Assembly: GCA_016867955.1 (NCBI GenBank)
Contig: VGIE01000021.1
Coordinates: forward strand, 1-12,953
Length of the DNA: 12,953 bases
Source of the DNA: Betaproteobacteria bacterium
Lineage (GTDB): Bacteria; Pseudomonadota; Gammaproteobacteria; Burkholderiales; SG8-39
Direction: 5' to 3'
Notes under the pieces: model-generated
The model's database searches: none
Seen by the model: only the letters and a program-made list of their open reading frames with translations
Told to the model about the DNA's origin: nothing
Made by a program: the position numbers and the translations under genes
Shown: positions 1 to 6,733 of the stretch, in pieces
Position numbering within the stretch: position 1 is the first letter of the stretch
Layout of the letters: each line of letters starts with the position of its first letter

Positions 1-583
1 GCCGGCTGCGCCGCCTGACCGGCGCAGGACCATCATCAACGAAGCAGCCAGACTGTTCGCCCGCAAGGGATTCGATGCCACCTCGATTCGCGACATTGCC
101 GCCGCGGTCAAGATCACGGTGGGCGCCTTGTACTGGTACTTCGAATCGAAGGAGGAGCTTTTCTCGGCGGTGCACGCCGCCGGTCTCAAGGCCATGCGCG
201 ACGCCGTAGAGCAGGCAATCAGGGGCATCGACGACCCCTGGGCGCGACTTCAGGCGGCTGCAGAAGCGCACTGCGAGGCCCTGCTCAGACCGGTGGACGC
301 CGTGGCCGTGCTGATCCCCCCCAGCCTCGGTCCCATTCGCCGGCAACTCATCGGCCATCGCGACAAGTACGAACGCCTGTTCCGCAGGCTGGTGGCCGAC
401 GTCGACACGCCGGCGGGCGTCGACCGAAACGTGTTCCGCCTGCAGTTCCTCACCGGGCTCAATGGCACGCTCACCTGGTATCGCGCCGACGGCAAGTTCA
501 CGCCCACCGAGATCGCCCGCCAGTACATGCGCATGCTGCGGCGGCCCGAGCCCTCAGAGGCAGCCGGGGCGGCCCGCACGTGA
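1..583 (+). CDS. TetR/AcrR-family transcriptional regulator (5' end cut by window edge)
   Basis: The frame is open from base 2 with no start codon inside the window that leaves the DNA-binding domain whole, so the gene begins before the window; 193 codons are visible. Residues about 10-55 of the visible part form the TetR helix-turn-helix: an ARLFARKGFDATS stretch, then IRDIAAA, then the recognition-helix end GALYWYFESKEELF, which matches the family signature (G-x-L-Y-x-x-F-x-S-K-x-x-L). The remaining ~140 residues would be the helical ligand-binding and dimerisation domain, which is not conserved enough to suggest an inducer. An internal GTG at 119 would remove most of the HTH and is rejected as a start. 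It lies just upstream of, and co-directional with, the oxidoreductase and P450 genes, so by position it is the probable local repressor of that cluster. That role is inferred; no operator was identified. Confidence 0.9.
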   Translation, partial: PAAPPDRRRTIINEAARLFARKGFDATSIRDIAAAVKITVGALYWYFESKEELFSAVHAAGLKAMRDAVEQAIRGIDDPWARLQAAAEAHCEALLRPVDAVAVLIPPSLGPIRRQLIGHRDKYERLFRRLVADVDTPAGVDRNVFRLQFLTGLNGTLTWYRADGKFTPTEIARQYMRMLRRPEPSEAAGAART

Positions 584-684
584 GCGGAGACCGCGGCGCG
601 CCCTGCGCTTACAGGCACGCGGCGGCGACACGGTATGCCCAGCCGCGTATTGCCAAGACATCCTGCCCCCGTAGAACGATCCGC

Positions 685-1662
685 ATGCCGCTTCCCCGCT
701 CGCTTGCCGGCCGCCGGAAACTGCCGGTCATCGCCGCCCCGATGGTTCTGACTTCAGCACCGGACCTCGTCATCGCCTGCAGCAATGCCGGCATTGTCGG
801 TACCTTCCCAGCCCTGAACCAGCGCGGCAGCGAGGGTCTCGGCGAATGGTTTGAAGCCATCCGCGCCGGCCTTTCCATTGATGCCGCTCCCTTCGCCGTC
901 AACCTCATCGTCCGCAAGACCAACCCGCGCGTTGCCGCGGACCTCGCGCTGCGTGTCAGGCACAAGGTGCCGGTGATCATTACCTCGCTGGGTGCGGCCA
1001 CTGAGGTGGTGGATGCCGTGCATTCCTACGGCGGCGCGGTGTTCCATGTCGTCACAACCGCGAAGCACGCGCGCAAGGCCGCAGAGGCGGGGGTCGACGG
1101 CCCGATCCTCGTCGCCAGTGGCGCCGGCGGGCATGCCGGCACCCTCAACCCGACGGCGCTGATGGCCGAAGTGCGGGCCTTTTTCGACAAGACCATCATT
1201 CTCTCCGGCTGCATCTCCACCGGCGGCGACATCGCCGCAGCGCCGATGCTGGGTGCCCACCTCGGCTACATGGGCACGCGCTTCATCGCCACCACCGAAT
1301 CCATGGCCGCGGACGCCAACAAGCAGATGCTGGCGGATGCCGGTGCGTCGGACATCGTCTGCACGCCGGCCATCTCGAGCATTGCGGCGAAATTCCTGCG
1401 CGCCAGCATCGTAGATGCCGGGCTGGACCCGGATCGGCTTGCCGCCCCCGCCGGCGTCGACCTGTCCCACATCATCCAACCATACAAGAAGGATCCGGAA
1501 AAACCAGAGAGCAAGGCCTGGCGCGACATCTGGTCCGCCGGCCAGGGCGTGGCCTCGATCCATGACGTGCTTCCGGCCGCACGGCCGGTGGCGCGACTGC
1601 GAGCGGAGTACCGCGCGCGGGTTGACGCATTCAAATCCGCAGCCGGACCTTCTCCGAACTGA
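685..1662 (+). CDS. Nitronate monooxygenase-family FMN enzyme (2-nitropropane dioxygenase-like)
   Basis: A 325-residue protein with the FMN-binding TIM-barrel layout of the NMO/2-nitropropane dioxygenase family. The N-terminus carries the PVIAAPM strand that begins the barrel, followed by a segment about SNAGIVGTFPA. The family motif A-G-G-H-x-G is present with His150. The C-terminal half has the flavin-phosphate region (ILSGCISTGGDIAAA, then GAHLGYMGTRFIAT). The family Glu usually just before AGGH is Gly here (SGAGGHAG), so true nitronate oxidation is not assured. The family also includes FabK-type enoyl reductases, NADH:quinone reductases and ring-degradation reductases such as IpdC. ATG 685 was chosen because the protein aligns from PLPRSLAGRRKLPV. 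A GTG at 580 overlapping the tetR stop would add 35 unfamily-like residues. No clear Shine-Dalgarno precedes 685. Its place beside an SDR and P450s suggests a redox step in a shared catabolic route. Confidence 0.88.
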   Translation: MPLPRSLAGRRKLPVIAAPMVLTSAPDLVIACSNAGIVGTFPALNQRGSEGLGEWFEAIRAGLSIDAAPFAVNLIVRKTNPRVAADLALRVRHKVPVIITSLGAATEVVDAVHSYGGAVFHVVTTAKHARKAAEAGVDGPILVASGAGGHAGTLNPTALMAEVRAFFDKTIILSGCISTGGDIAAAPMLGAHLGYMGTRFIATTESMAADANKQMLADAGASDIVCTPAISSIAAKFLRASIVDAGLDPDRLAAPAGVDLSHIIQPYKKDPEKPESKAWRDIWSAGQGVASIHDVLPAARPVARLRAEYRARVDAFKSAAGPSPN

Positions 1663-1736
1663 TCCGGCAGGTGCACGATACGCGCGGCACCATTCGGCCC
1701 CTTGCGCGGAACAACACCACAACGAACGGAACGCAC

Positions 1737-2489
1737 ATGAGACTTGCCGGAAAGCACGCCGTTGTCACCGGCGCCGCGCGCGGCATCGGCCAGGCGCTGG
1801 CCCTCGCGCTTGCGGCCGAGGGCGCCCGCGTCACCTGCATGGACATCAATGTCGGCGTAGGTGACACTGCTGAACTCATCCGCGCCAGGGGCCTGCAGGC
1901 CGCGGCCATTACCTGCGACAACACCCAACTGCAGCAAGTGGAGTCTGCCCTCGCGCAGGCCGTCGCCGCATTCGGGCCCGTGTCTGTTCTCGTGGCCAAT
2001 GCCGGCGGTGCCGCCGGGGAGCGCACCCCCTTCCTCGACCTGACGCCAGACCAATGGCAGGGCATGATCGCGCGCAATCTGACGGGTTCCTTCCACTGCG
2101 GGCTCGCCTTCGCCCGCCACATGCGCACGCACGGCGGCGGCTCGATCGTGTTCACCTCGTCGATTGCCGCCGAGTTCGCAGCGCCCGAACTGTCTCACTA
2201 CGCCGCGGCCAAGGGCGGCATCCGCATGCTCATGCGTGGCATGGCACTGGAACTGGCCCCTCACGGCATCCGCGTCAACGCCGTGGCGCCCGGCGTCGTG
2301 CTGACGCCCGGCAATCGTGACATCATCACGGCGCCCGCGGTGATGGCGCATTTCCGCGAACTGGTGCCGCTCGGGCGCGTGGCGGAGGCGGCCGAACTGG
2401 CGGGCGCAGTGATCTATCTCGCCTCCGATGCGGCTTCGTACACGACCGGCGCGACGATCACGGTCGACGGCGGGCTCACGCTGCGCTGA
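1737..2489 (+). CDS. Classical short-chain dehydrogenase/reductase (SDR), NAD-type
   Basis: A 250-residue protein, the usual length for a classical SDR and FabG-like in layout. It has the dinucleotide motif TGAARGIG at residues 11-18, Asp36 at the end of beta-2 (which normally selects NAD(H) over NADP(H)), the N-A-G motif at 88-90, Ser142, and the catalytic Y155-A-A-A-K159. The C-terminus (TGATITVDGGLTLR) is typical. ATG 1737 is chosen because it puts the first beta-strand immediately downstream. An upstream in-frame ATG at 1671 would add 22 non-homologous residues. It begins 74 bases after the NMO-family gene and ends 31 bases before P450 A, so it is probably co-transcribed with both. The likely reaction is oxidation of a secondary alcohol to a ketone or the reverse, for example processing a P450-hydroxylated product. 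The substrate is unknown. Confidence 0.92.
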   Translation: MRLAGKHAVVTGAARGIGQALALALAAEGARVTCMDINVGVGDTAELIRARGLQAAAITCDNTQLQQVESALAQAVAAFGPVSVLVANAGGAAGERTPFLDLTPDQWQGMIARNLTGSFHCGLAFARHMRTHGGGSIVFTSSIAAEFAAPELSHYAAAKGGIRMLMRGMALELAPHGIRVNAVAPGVVLTPGNRDIITAPAVMAHFRELVPLGRVAEAAELAGAVIYLASDAASYTTGATITVDGGLTLR

Positions 2490-2520
2490 CGAGACAGACC
2501 AGGCAGGGAGAAGGAAGCCA

Positions 2521-3786
2521 GTGAACAAGGCAAGCCCGCAGGCCGACTACAGGGAATCGGCGACCATCGCCGACATGGTGCAGCTCGTCAGTTACGACGA
2601 GATCACCGAGGTGCTGCGCTCGCGAAAGTTCGTGCAGGGCGCGTATGCCATCAGCGGCAAGCACATGATGCGCGACACGTTGACGCTGCTCGATGGGCCG
2701 CCGCACATGCAGCGCCGCCGCGTGCTCGCCCACCTGTTCGATGATGCTGCCATGGCCGGTGTGCGCGAGCGCCACCTCATCCCTGCCGTCGAACAGTGCA
2801 TGGCCGAGATCGCGGCCCAGCCGCGCGCAGCCGACGGCAGCATCCCGGCCGACCTGGTCTTGCTGGTCCAGCGCTGCCTGCACCGGGTGGCGGCCGCGCT
2901 GGCGGGCATCGATGGCCTGGACAATCCCGCGGATGCCGACCGCTTCGTCGAGCAGGTGCGTGCCATCGCCACGGGCGCCACCGTGGACTGGTCGCGCGGG
3001 GACCCGCAGATCGTGCAGCGTGCGGCCATGCAGGCGCTGGATGCATTCCGTCGCGAATTCTTCGAGCCCTCGGTGGCACACCGCAAGGCCGTCATCGACA
3101 ACGCGCGCGCCCGAGGCGAGGACCTTAAGCCGCTGTCGAACGACCTGATCTCGATGATCCTGGTCAATGAAGGCGGCGCGTGGCAAGGTGATCCCGAACT
3201 GCCACTTCGCGAAGTGAGCACCTTCCTCGTCGGCGCATCCCAGACCACGGCCGCGAGCCTGGTGCTGCTGATCCTGCGGCTGGAAGACTGGTTCAAGGCG
3301 CACCCCGAAGACCGCAAGCTGATCGAGGCGGACCCGGAATTCCTTCGACGCGCCGCGTTCGACTCGCTGCGCATGACAGTTGCCTCCCCCGCCCGCATCC
3401 GGCGCGCCACGGAGGACGTGACTCTGTCCTCCGGCCGCAGTTTCAAGGCGGGCGAACGCGTCGCGCTGCTGTTCATCCCTGCCAACATGAATCCGGCGCT
3501 GTTCGGCCATGACGCCGCCGAATTCAACCCGCACCGGCAGGTGAAGGATGCGCCACTGTGGGGCCTTGCCTTCGGTGGCGGCGCCCACTCCTGTCCCGGG
3601 CGCCCGCTCGTGACCGGCAGCCGCAACATGTCGGGCACCATCGGCGTGGACGGCACCATGGTGTCGGTCAGCCGCCGCTTCTATGCGGCGGGGCTGTCCC
3701 TCGATCCGCGGCGGCCGCCGGTGTGCGACACCACGACGCACTACGACCTCTACGCCGAAGTCCCGATCCGCTTCACCAGGCTGTAG
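2521..3786 (+). CDS. Divergent cytochrome P450-like protein A (first of tandem pair)
   Basis: A 421-residue P450-fold protein. The haem-ligand loop FGGGAHSCPG (F351 to G360, Cys358) fits FGxGxHxCxG exactly. A C-helix H-M-Q-R-R-R segment and the VTL-x-SGR-x-F-K-A-G-E strand pair of bacterial P450s are also present. Three things are odd. The K-helix ExxR is D281-S-L-R284. The I-helix acid before the conserved Thr is Gln (GAS-Q241-T242-T). After Cys358 the expected L-helix is replaced by a GRPLVTGSR segment with roughly ten extra residues. The N-terminus is short, with the usual proline-rich A-helix/beta-1 region largely missing. Start is GTG 2521, preceded by a strong AGGGAGAAGGAAG ribosome site; starting earlier would overlap the SDR. 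The haem Cys argues for a haem-thiolate protein; monooxygenase activity is inferred and no redox partner gene is nearby. Confidence 0.88.
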   Translation: MNKASPQADYRESATIADMVQLVSYDEITEVLRSRKFVQGAYAISGKHMMRDTLTLLDGPPHMQRRRVLAHLFDDAAMAGVRERHLIPAVEQCMAEIAAQPRAADGSIPADLVLLVQRCLHRVAAALAGIDGLDNPADADRFVEQVRAIATGATVDWSRGDPQIVQRAAMQALDAFRREFFEPSVAHRKAVIDNARARGEDLKPLSNDLISMILVNEGGAWQGDPELPLREVSTFLVGASQTTAASLVLLILRLEDWFKAHPEDRKLIEADPEFLRRAAFDSLRMTVASPARIRRATEDVTLSSGRSFKAGERVALLFIPANMNPALFGHDAAEFNPHRQVKDAPLWGLAFGGGAHSCPGRPLVTGSRNMSGTIGVDGTMVSVSRRFYAAGLSLDPRRPPVCDTTTHYDLYAEVPIRFTRL

Positions 3787-3790
3787 CGCT

Positions 3791-3820
3791 CGTCTTGCAA
3801 GACGGCTGTCTGCGGCCGTC
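3791..3820. other. Two overlapping, mutually exclusive hairpins between the P450 genes
   Basis: Bases 3791-3804 (CGTCTTGCAAGACG) are a perfect 14-base palindrome beginning four bases after the P450 A stop. Its right end (GACG, 3801-3804) is also the start of a second inverted repeat, GACGGC (3801-3806) with GCCGTC (3815-3820), separated by 8 bases. Both cannot form at once in RNA. Neither is followed by a T-run, so an intrinsic terminator is not supported. Possible roles are an mRNA-processing or stability element, or a DNA operator at the palindrome. Confidence 0.4.
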
Positions 3821-3867
3821 ACACGCGCCGGGCCGGCATTCGAACGTCAGAATGGTGCCGCGGGAAT

Positions 3868-3896
3868 TTGACGCATGCACGCCAACTGAGTAACTT
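3868..3896 (+). promoter_or_regulatory. Possible sigma70-type promoter ahead of P450 B
   Basis: TTGACG at 3868-3873 matches the -35 consensus at five of six bases. Seventeen bases later TAACTT (3891-3896) matches the -10 at three of six. It sits about 30 bases upstream of the P450 B start, in the only sizeable gap inside the cluster (141 bases), so P450 B could be transcribed partly on its own. The weak -10 makes this tentative. Confidence 0.28.
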
Positions 3897-3927
3897 CCGC
3901 ACACTGCCTTCTCAACGAGGAAACGCA

Positions 3928-5190
3928 ATGGATATCATTCTCGAATCCCCGGACTACTCCAAGGTGCCTACCCTTGCCGGGGTGACGCTGATCGAGGATT
4001 ACGACGAGTGCGCCGAAGTTCTGCGGTCTAAGGCCTTTCTCCAGAGCGGCTACCGGATCAACAAAGAGACACTGATGAAGGATGTCCTGATCACGCTGGA
4101 CGGCGAACGGCACATGAAGCGCCGACGCGCGCTGGCCAGACTGTTCGACGACCACAAGATCGCCTTCCTGCGCGAACAGTACCTCGTGCCGGTGACGCAA
4201 CACAGCCTGAACGAAGTTGCCGCAATGAAGCGCGAGGCCGACGGCTCAATCGAGGTTGACCTGGTGGCCTTCATACAACGCTGCCTGTTCCGCATAGGAG
4301 CGGCCGTGGCCGGGGTCGACGGCACGGAAACGCCCGAAGCCGCCGATGCGCTGATCCGGCAGGTCATCGCCATCAGCGACGGGTTGGTCGCCGATTGGGC
4401 ACGCGATGATGGCGGCGCCATCGTCCGGAAGGGCGAAGAGGCACGAGAGGAGTTTCGCACCCAGTTCTACAATCCGTCGCGCGCAAGGCGCCAGAAACTG
4501 ATCGACGAAGCCAGGGCCAAGGGCGACATGTCAGGACTTCCGCAGGACGGCATGACGCTGATGATGACCAACACCGACGGCTCATGGGCCGGAGACGAGG
4601 ACCTGCTGCTGCGCGAAACCTATGTGTTCATGGTCGCCTCCACCCAGACCACTGCCAACGCACTGACCTGGTTCATCCTCCGCCTCGAGGATTGGCTGAA
4701 GAAACACCCCGAGGACCGGCGCCTCATTGCCGAGGACCCGGAGTTCCTGCGTCGTGCAGCCTACGACTCGCTGCGCCTGACTATCACTGCACCCTGGCGC
4801 ATGCGCACGGCCATTGAAGACGTCACGCTTGCCAGCGGACGCGCCATCAAGAAAGGCGAGGACGTTGCACTGTTCTTCATCCCCGCCAACACGCAGGAAG
4901 ACCATTTCGGTGCCGACGCCAAGGATTTCAACCCGCACCGCAAGGCGGAGGGCCAGGTCCCGTGGGGGCATGCCTTCGGCGGTGGCGTGCACATGTGCGT
5001 GGGCCGGCCGCTGGTCACAGGCAGCCGCAGCCTGCAGGGAACGACCACGGCCGATGGCACGCTGGTATCGACAACGCGGCTGTTCTACGCAGCCGGGCTG
5101 GAGATTGACGCGAGTTCGCCGCCGGTGCGCGACTCCGGAACCTGGTTCACCATTTACAAATCGGTGCCGGTGCGTTTCACCAAGCTGTAG
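3928..5190 (+). CDS. Divergent cytochrome P450-like protein B (second of tandem pair)
   Basis: A 420-residue paralogue of P450 A, alignable almost without gaps from the LRS-x-x-F-x-Q segment to the final V-P-[IV]-R-F-T-[RK]-L; by eye about half the positions are identical. The haem loop is FGGGVHMCVG (F350 to G359, Cys357). It repeats the oddities of A: D280-S-L-R283 in place of ExxR, Gln240 before the I-helix Thr241 (VAST-Q-T-T), a short N-terminus, and the GRPLVTGSR insert-bearing tail. ATG 3928 has a CGAGGA ribosome site a few bases upstream; an in-frame ATG at 3868 lacks one. The pair looks like an old tandem duplication kept under selection, because key residues and length are conserved while much of the surface has diverged. 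The two may act on successive intermediates or form a complex; both ideas are inference. Confidence 0.88.
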   Translation: MDIILESPDYSKVPTLAGVTLIEDYDECAEVLRSKAFLQSGYRINKETLMKDVLITLDGERHMKRRRALARLFDDHKIAFLREQYLVPVTQHSLNEVAAMKREADGSIEVDLVAFIQRCLFRIGAAVAGVDGTETPEAADALIRQVIAISDGLVADWARDDGGAIVRKGEEAREEFRTQFYNPSRARRQKLIDEARAKGDMSGLPQDGMTLMMTNTDGSWAGDEDLLLRETYVFMVASTQTTANALTWFILRLEDWLKKHPEDRRLIAEDPEFLRRAAYDSLRLTITAPWRMRTAIEDVTLASGRAIKKGEDVALFFIPANTQEDHFGADAKDFNPHRKAEGQVPWGHAFGGGVHMCVGRPLVTGSRSLQGTTTADGTLVSTTRLFYAAGLEIDASSPPVRDSGTWFTIYKSVPVRFTKL

Positions 5191-5460
5191 CCAAGGCGCA
5201 GGGACACCGACAGGAACGGCCGCGTGTTCTCCGAGACGCGGCCGCTGTCATTCCGGCGACGCCGTTCTACCCGCGGATCGGTGCGGCTAGCTCTTGATTC
5301 CGCTGCACGACGAAACTCTGCAACAATCTGATAAGAGGGGCGTGCAGGGATGTTTCCCCTCATTTCGAGTCCGGTTCCCAGAGCGCCCGACAGAATTGCC
5401 GCCAGGGGCATCTGACGCAAGGGAGCGCGAGGGAGGATCCCCTCGCCTTGTTACCCGCGC
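5191..5460. other. Convergent intergenic region with hairpins only
   Basis: About 270 bases between the 3' end of P450 B (+) and the 3' end of the hydroxy-acid dehydrogenase (-). I see no credible coding sequence in either strand. Besides the strong hairpin listed separately, it holds GAGGGG (5335-5340) pairing with CCCCTC (5356-5361) across a 15-base loop. It also holds GCGAGGG (5427-5433) pairing with CCCTCGC (5440-5446) around a GGATCC-containing loop, ending 14 bases from the minus-strand stop. These are plausible 3'-end structures for one or both converging transcripts, without strong T-tracts. Confidence 0.55.
5209..5249. terminator. Long GC-rich hairpin downstream of P450 B (candidate transcript end)
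   Basis: CGGCCGCGT (5217-5225) pairs perfectly with ACGCGGCCG (5236-5244) around a 10-base loop. The stem continues below a 3-base bulge with GACAG (5209-5213) and CTGTC (5245-5249), giving 14 base pairs in all. It starts 18 bases after the P450 B stop. No T-run follows (the next bases are ATTCCGG), so it is not a textbook Rho-independent terminator. A 3'-end-protecting or Rho-assisted structure is equally possible. Confidence 0.5.
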
Positions 5461-6603
5461 TCAGCCACGCCAGAGCAGGTCGTTGGTCAACTCAGGTATG
5501 GTCGCGCAGCCCAGCTGCGACATGGCGTTGTCGAGCTCGCCACGCAGGATCTCGATCACCTTGGCCGCACCGGCCTCCGGCCCAAGCGCCGCAGTGGCAT
5601 ACAGCCAGGGCCGGCCCAGCAGGACGAAATTCGCGCCCATGACGATGGCCTTGGCCACGTCCTCACCGCTGCGCACCCCGCTGTCGAGCACCAGCGGATA
5701 GGACGGACCCACCGCAGCGCGGATGGCCGGCAGCACGTCGAGTGAAGACACCACCGAGCCGAGCTGGCGCCCGCCATGGTTGGACACCATCACCGCATCG
5801 GCACCGGCGGCGACGATGCGGCGCGCATCCTCCGGGCTCAGCACGCCCTTAACGATGAGCTTGTACGGCCACAGCGCGCGCACCTGCTCGAGCGAATCCC
5901 AGTCGAGCTTCGCATTCATGATCGAGCCCATGAACTGCAGCGCCGCGTTGGCGCCCTCGAAATCACCGCCGCCCGAACTGAGGTTGGCCATGGTCGGCGT
6001 GCCTGCCGCGAGGGTCGACAGCGACCAGCCGGGGTGCAGCGCATAGCTAAGGACGGCATGGGGATACTCCCACAGTGGTCGCCCGAAACCGCTGCGCCGG
6101 TCGCGCAGGCGCCGGCCCGGCTGCGAAGCGTCCACGGTGAACACCAGCGTCCGCACGCCTGCGTCGTCGGCCCGCTGCATCAGCTTTTTCGACAGCTCGA
6201 ATTCCTGCGGCAGGTAGAGCTGGAACCAGGCGCGGTCACCGCCCAGTTCCGCGACGCGCTCCACCGTGCTGCTGCCCGCCGTGGACAGCGCATACGGCAT
6301 GCCGGCGGCCGCCGTCGCGCGAACCAGCGCCTCGTCGGTGCCCGGCCAGGCGAGATTGCCCAGTCCCATCGGCGACACGCCAATGGGCGCCGCGTAGTTC
6401 GTGCCGAGGAAATTCACCGACAGGTCGCGCTTGCGGCACTCGGTGAACAGGCGCGGGACGAGCTTCGTTTCGGCAAAGGCCGCCTCGTTGCGCCCGACCG
6501 AGTACTCCTCGCCTCCGCCACCGTCGATGAAGTCGAAAACGGGCCGCGGCAGGCGACGGCGCGCGCGCAGGCGAAGATCGGCGACGGTGTGAATGGCTGT
6601 CAT
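5461..6603 (-). CDS. FMN-dependent alpha-hydroxy-acid dehydrogenase/oxidase (LldD/GOX/MDH family)
   Basis: A 380-residue TIM-barrel flavoprotein of the lactate, mandelate and glycolate oxidising family, which converts 2-hydroxy acids to 2-oxo acids. Visible active-site elements are Tyr130 (WFQLY), Asp158 (TVDAS), Arg164 (GRR), Lys252 (LIVKGV), the catalytic pair His276 and Arg279 in SNHGGRQ, and the FMN-phosphate segment DSGVRSGEDV to GRPWLY. Two departures stand out. The N-terminal Tyr that binds the substrate carboxylate in glycolate oxidase and mandelate dehydrogenase is Phe25 (FDFIDGG), and the Asp usually after HGGRQL is Gly282. ATG 6603 is chosen for a GAGGTG ribosome site upstream and because homology starts at once; a 36-residue upstream extension is possible but unlike the family. 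It lies 130 bases after dctM on the same strand, consistent with acting on the acid imported by the TRAP system. No membrane segment is seen. Confidence 0.9.
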   Translation of the reverse strand: MTAIHTVADLRLRARRRLPRPVFDFIDGGGGEEYSVGRNEAAFAETKLVPRLFTECRKRDLSVNFLGTNYAAPIGVSPMGLGNLAWPGTDEALVRATAAAGMPYALSTAGSSTVERVAELGGDRAWFQLYLPQEFELSKKLMQRADDAGVRTLVFTVDASQPGRRLRDRRSGFGRPLWEYPHAVLSYALHPGWSLSTLAAGTPTMANLSSGGGDFEGANAALQFMGSIMNAKLDWDSLEQVRALWPYKLIVKGVLSPEDARRIVAAGADAVMVSNHGGRQLGSVVSSLDVLPAIRAAVGPSYPLVLDSGVRSGEDVAKAIVMGANFVLLGRPWLYATAALGPEAGAAKVIEILRGELDNAMSQLGCATIPELTNDLLWRG

Positions 6604-6733
6604 GTCGGAACGCACCTCGAGAGCATAGAAGTCGATTGGCCGGGACTGCGCAGCTGCAGTGGCGCCCGCGGAGCATCGCACCGATCGACGCCGGTCCGCA
6701 ACCCCCGGCACTCGGGCGCCGCCGGAATGGACG

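Noticed and set aside
650..677. TTGCCA-16-TAGAAC promoter that would make the NMO-family mRNA leaderless
   Set aside because: Both boxes are imperfect and the idea rests only on a missing Shine-Dalgarno. Too weak to list as a feature.
580..684. Upstream GTG start for the NMO-family protein overlapping the tetR stop (translational coupling)
   Set aside because: The extra 35 residues are Arg/Ala-rich and unlike the family. The protein aligns from the ATG at 685.
1266..2528. Minus-strand open frame of about 420 codons spanning the NMO-family and SDR genes
   Set aside because: It crosses two genes with clear family motifs on the other strand, and its own translation shows no domain.
2476..3822. 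Minus-strand open frame of about 448 codons antisense to P450 A
   Set aside because: The composition and lack of any motif match an antisense shadow. The + strand carries clear P450 motifs and a good ribosome site.
3781..3830. Intrinsic terminator after P450 A
   Set aside because: Hairpins exist but no T-run follows, and the next gene is a co-directional paralogue. Reported as hairpins instead.
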